Assembly (NCBI GenBank): GCA_003486385.1
Contig: DNFT01000120.1
Coordinates: 1-5,458, forward strand
Origin: Eubacterium sp.
Lineage (GTDB): Bacteria > Bacillota > Clostridia > Lachnospirales > Lachnospiraceae
Reading direction: 5' to 3'
Length of the DNA stretch: 5,458 nt
A program made the position numbers and the translations under genes. The notes below the pieces were generated by a model that saw only the letters and a program-made list of their open reading frames with translations, was not told the origin of the DNA and made no database searches. This document shows positions 5,340-5,458 of this stretch, one piece after another (position 1 is the stretch's first letter; the number at the start of each line of letters is the position of its first letter).

Positions 5340-5458
5340 CTATTTCATATCCGGCTTCCACTTTTCAATATCGCTCACCTTTACTTCAAGAAGCTTCGCA
5401 ACCTTTTCAAGTGGAATATTATCCTTTAAAAGCGAACTAAAGTGTACCCCTTGTCAAG
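5340..5458 (-). pseudogene. C-terminal remnant with helix-turn-helix-like tail
   Basis: The minus-strand frame ending at TAG 5340-5342 reads SSLLKDNIPLEKVAKLLEV and then KVSDIEKWKPDMK. The pattern IPLEKVAKLLEVKVSDIEKW looks like a short helix-turn-helix, as found at the C-terminus of several mobile-element nucleases (for example Rpn-type putative transposases) and in XRE-like regulators. Only 37 sense codons precede an in-frame TGA at 5454-5456, and there is no ATG, GTG or TTG start in that frame. Another frame entering from the right edge reads LDKGYTLVRF before a TAA at 5426-5428, so a frameshift may have split the gene. It could be a decayed gene end whose body lies beyond the window. The family is not certain. 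Confidence 0.4.

Noticed and set aside
5240..5440. Plus-strand frame of 66 codons beginning MEELFITKIKES
   Set aside because: It has no Shine-Dalgarno sequence, no recognisable protein character, and it lies opposite the more protein-like minus-strand remnant.

Overview
The window looks like conserved core chromosome of a Firmicute of class Clostridia, most likely Lachnospiraceae. This is inferred from moderate GC with AT-rich gaps, the lepA and hemW pairing, and a long GluRS variant with a PSPTGFIHLGN signature. The genus cannot be fixed from sequence alone. All three full genes lie on the minus strand, so transcription runs from high to low coordinates.

Layout from right to left. 5340-5458 holds a short piece of reading frame that resembles the C-terminal helix-turn-helix tail of a larger protein, blocked by an in-frame stop at the window edge. 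5103-5339 is a non-coding leader with a plausible lepA promoter, whose -10 box sits inside an inverted repeat, and some small GGAG/C-rich direct repeats. lepA (elongation factor 4, 603 aa from the preferred start) fills 3291-5102. An AT-rich gap of 204 bases (3087-3290) contains a weak promoter candidate and a leader hairpin. gltX (glutamyl-tRNA synthetase, 555 aa) fills 1419-3086. Only 14 bases later comes hemW (radical SAM heme chaperone family, 392 aa) at 226-1404. Nothing coding is seen in 1-225, but 1-130 is highly structured.

lepA and gltX both serve translation. hemW belongs to heme trafficking and is a frequent downstream partner of lepA in Firmicutes. Here gltX lies between them and is probably co-transcribed with hemW. 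For each of the three genes the start is set by a good Shine-Dalgarno sequence. For lepA and gltX this moves the start 4 and 5 codons downstream of the longest open frame.

The least ordinary part is 1-130. Near-perfect 16-base inverted repeats enclose two adjacent perfect hairpins whose four-base loops, read on the plus strand, are CGGA and AGGA. The second fits the SELEX consensus for the RNA-binding protein CsrA at all 12 positions. It may be a CsrA-binding RNA, a MITE-like repeat, or a structured 3' end; the sequence alone cannot decide. Other notable items are a terminator-like hairpin inside the first codons of hemW and a tandem SKRKL/SKRKD duplication at the GluRS catalytic loop.
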